From Pseudomonadota bacterium (GTDB lineage Bacteria; Pseudomonadota; Alphaproteobacteria; Rhizobiales; Rhizobiaceae): a stretch of 64,000 bases of DNA. Positions within the stretch are counted from its first letter, which is position 1. Every line of letters begins with the position of its first letter. Below are positions 63,823 through 64,000 of the stretch, piece by piece. The translations under genes were made by a program, and so were the position numbers. A model generated the notes under the pieces. It was not told the DNA's origin and searched no databases. It was given only the letters and a program-made list of their open reading frames with translations. The DNA lies in NCBI GenBank assembly GCA_023419535.1, contig JAEZXX010000012.1:39646-103645 (forward strand). The letters run 5' to 3'.

Positions 63823-63850
63823 AAGAAGGCGGCCCGCGGGCCGCCTTCTT
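63823..63850. terminator. bidirectional terminator
   Basis: A perfect palindrome with 14-base arms (AAGAAGGCGGCCCG and its complement), A-rich on one side and T-rich on the other, between convergent genes. Confidence 0.85.
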
Positions 63851-63871
63851 TCGTTCCGGCCGTCCCCGTCG

Positions 63872-64000
63872 TCAGTTCTGCATTCCCCATTTTCGGACGG
63901 TTCGGTTTTCGATGGTCTGGAAGATGACGTTTTCGACGAAGAGTCCGATGAGGATGACGGTGAGGAGGCCGGCGAAGACGGTGGGGATGTTGAGGAGGTT
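63872..64000 (-). CDS. ABC transporter permease, C-terminal end (cut by window edge)
   Basis: The last 42 codons of a gene that begins outside the window. A membrane segment (VFAGLLTVILIGLFVENVIF) is followed by QTIENRTVRKWGMQN, the usual C-terminus of SsuC/TauC/NrtB-like permeases (BPD_transp_1). Substrate cannot be told. Confidence 0.8.
   Translation of the reverse strand, partial: NLLNIPTVFAGLLTVILIGLFVENVIFQTIENRTVRKWGMQN

Overview
The window is a gene-dense, high-GC stretch of chromosome from an alphaproteobacterium, most likely of the order Hyphomicrobiales (Rhizobiales). The evidence is the set of lineage genes: ChpT beside a receiver-domain gene, EipA/DUF1134, a NDUFA12-type complex I protein, DUF2155, a PyrC-like protein fused by overlap to pyrB, a direct-repeat LexA box of the GTTC-N7-GTTC type, and PutA with a divergent Lrp-type regulator. 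Almost everything is core housekeeping DNA; no prophage, insertion sequence or CRISPR array is visible.

Layout. 1-1103: end of folate synthesis (folP, folK). 1106-5678: four-gene Mla/MCE lipid transport operon. 5833-11750: dgcA-type epimerase, malic enzyme, glutamyl-tRNA synthetase, DedA protein. 11751-12106: a short gap holding a 27-codon membrane ORF under a perfect LexA box. 12107-16407: putA and its regulator. 16459-22241: tRNA-Pro, a frameshifted prpE, a three-gene module (TIM-barrel isomerase, racemase-like protein, signal-less ModA-like protein), then a degenerate receiver and chpT. 22505-28765: eipA, a coiled-coil membrane protein, a dipeptidase, glmM, ftsH. 28762-36511: tilS and the full tol-pal cluster (ybgC-tolQ-tolR-tolA-tolB-pal-ybgF). 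36604-40873: alcohol dehydrogenase and the ruv genes, with a VapC/AbrB toxin-antitoxin pair wedged between ruvC and ruvA. 41033-44732: envelope enzymes and small proteins. 44798-49600: gatCAB with two GNAT genes and a YqhA-like gene interleaved. 49704-64000: metal-dependent hydrolase, ruvX, pyrB-pyrC-like-plsY-dprA, topA-rnr-DUF983-NUDIX, rpmG, tRNA-Asp, two small charged proteins and the end of an ABC permease.

The two observations I rate highest are both SOS-related. First, a tiny single-pass membrane protein ORF (11871-11954) has a strong ribosome binding site, a -35 hexamer and a perfect alphaproteobacterial LexA box; it resembles in architecture, though not provably in sequence, the Caulobacter SOS cell-division inhibitor SidA. 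Second, the toxin-antitoxin pair sits under a promoter whose -35 lies inside a perfect LexA box and whose -10 is overlapped by a nested palindrome, and the toxin stop codon overlaps a TTG start of ruvA. As drawn by the sequence, toxin, antitoxin and the RuvAB repair helicase would be made from one DNA-damage-controlled transcript.

Other points of note are three exact-period 89-residue repeats in the MCE protein, a receiver domain lacking its phospho-acceptor next to ChpT, a PyrC homologue lacking metal ligands, a Zur-like palindrome near the alcohol dehydrogenase, and several genes whose starts are not ATG.
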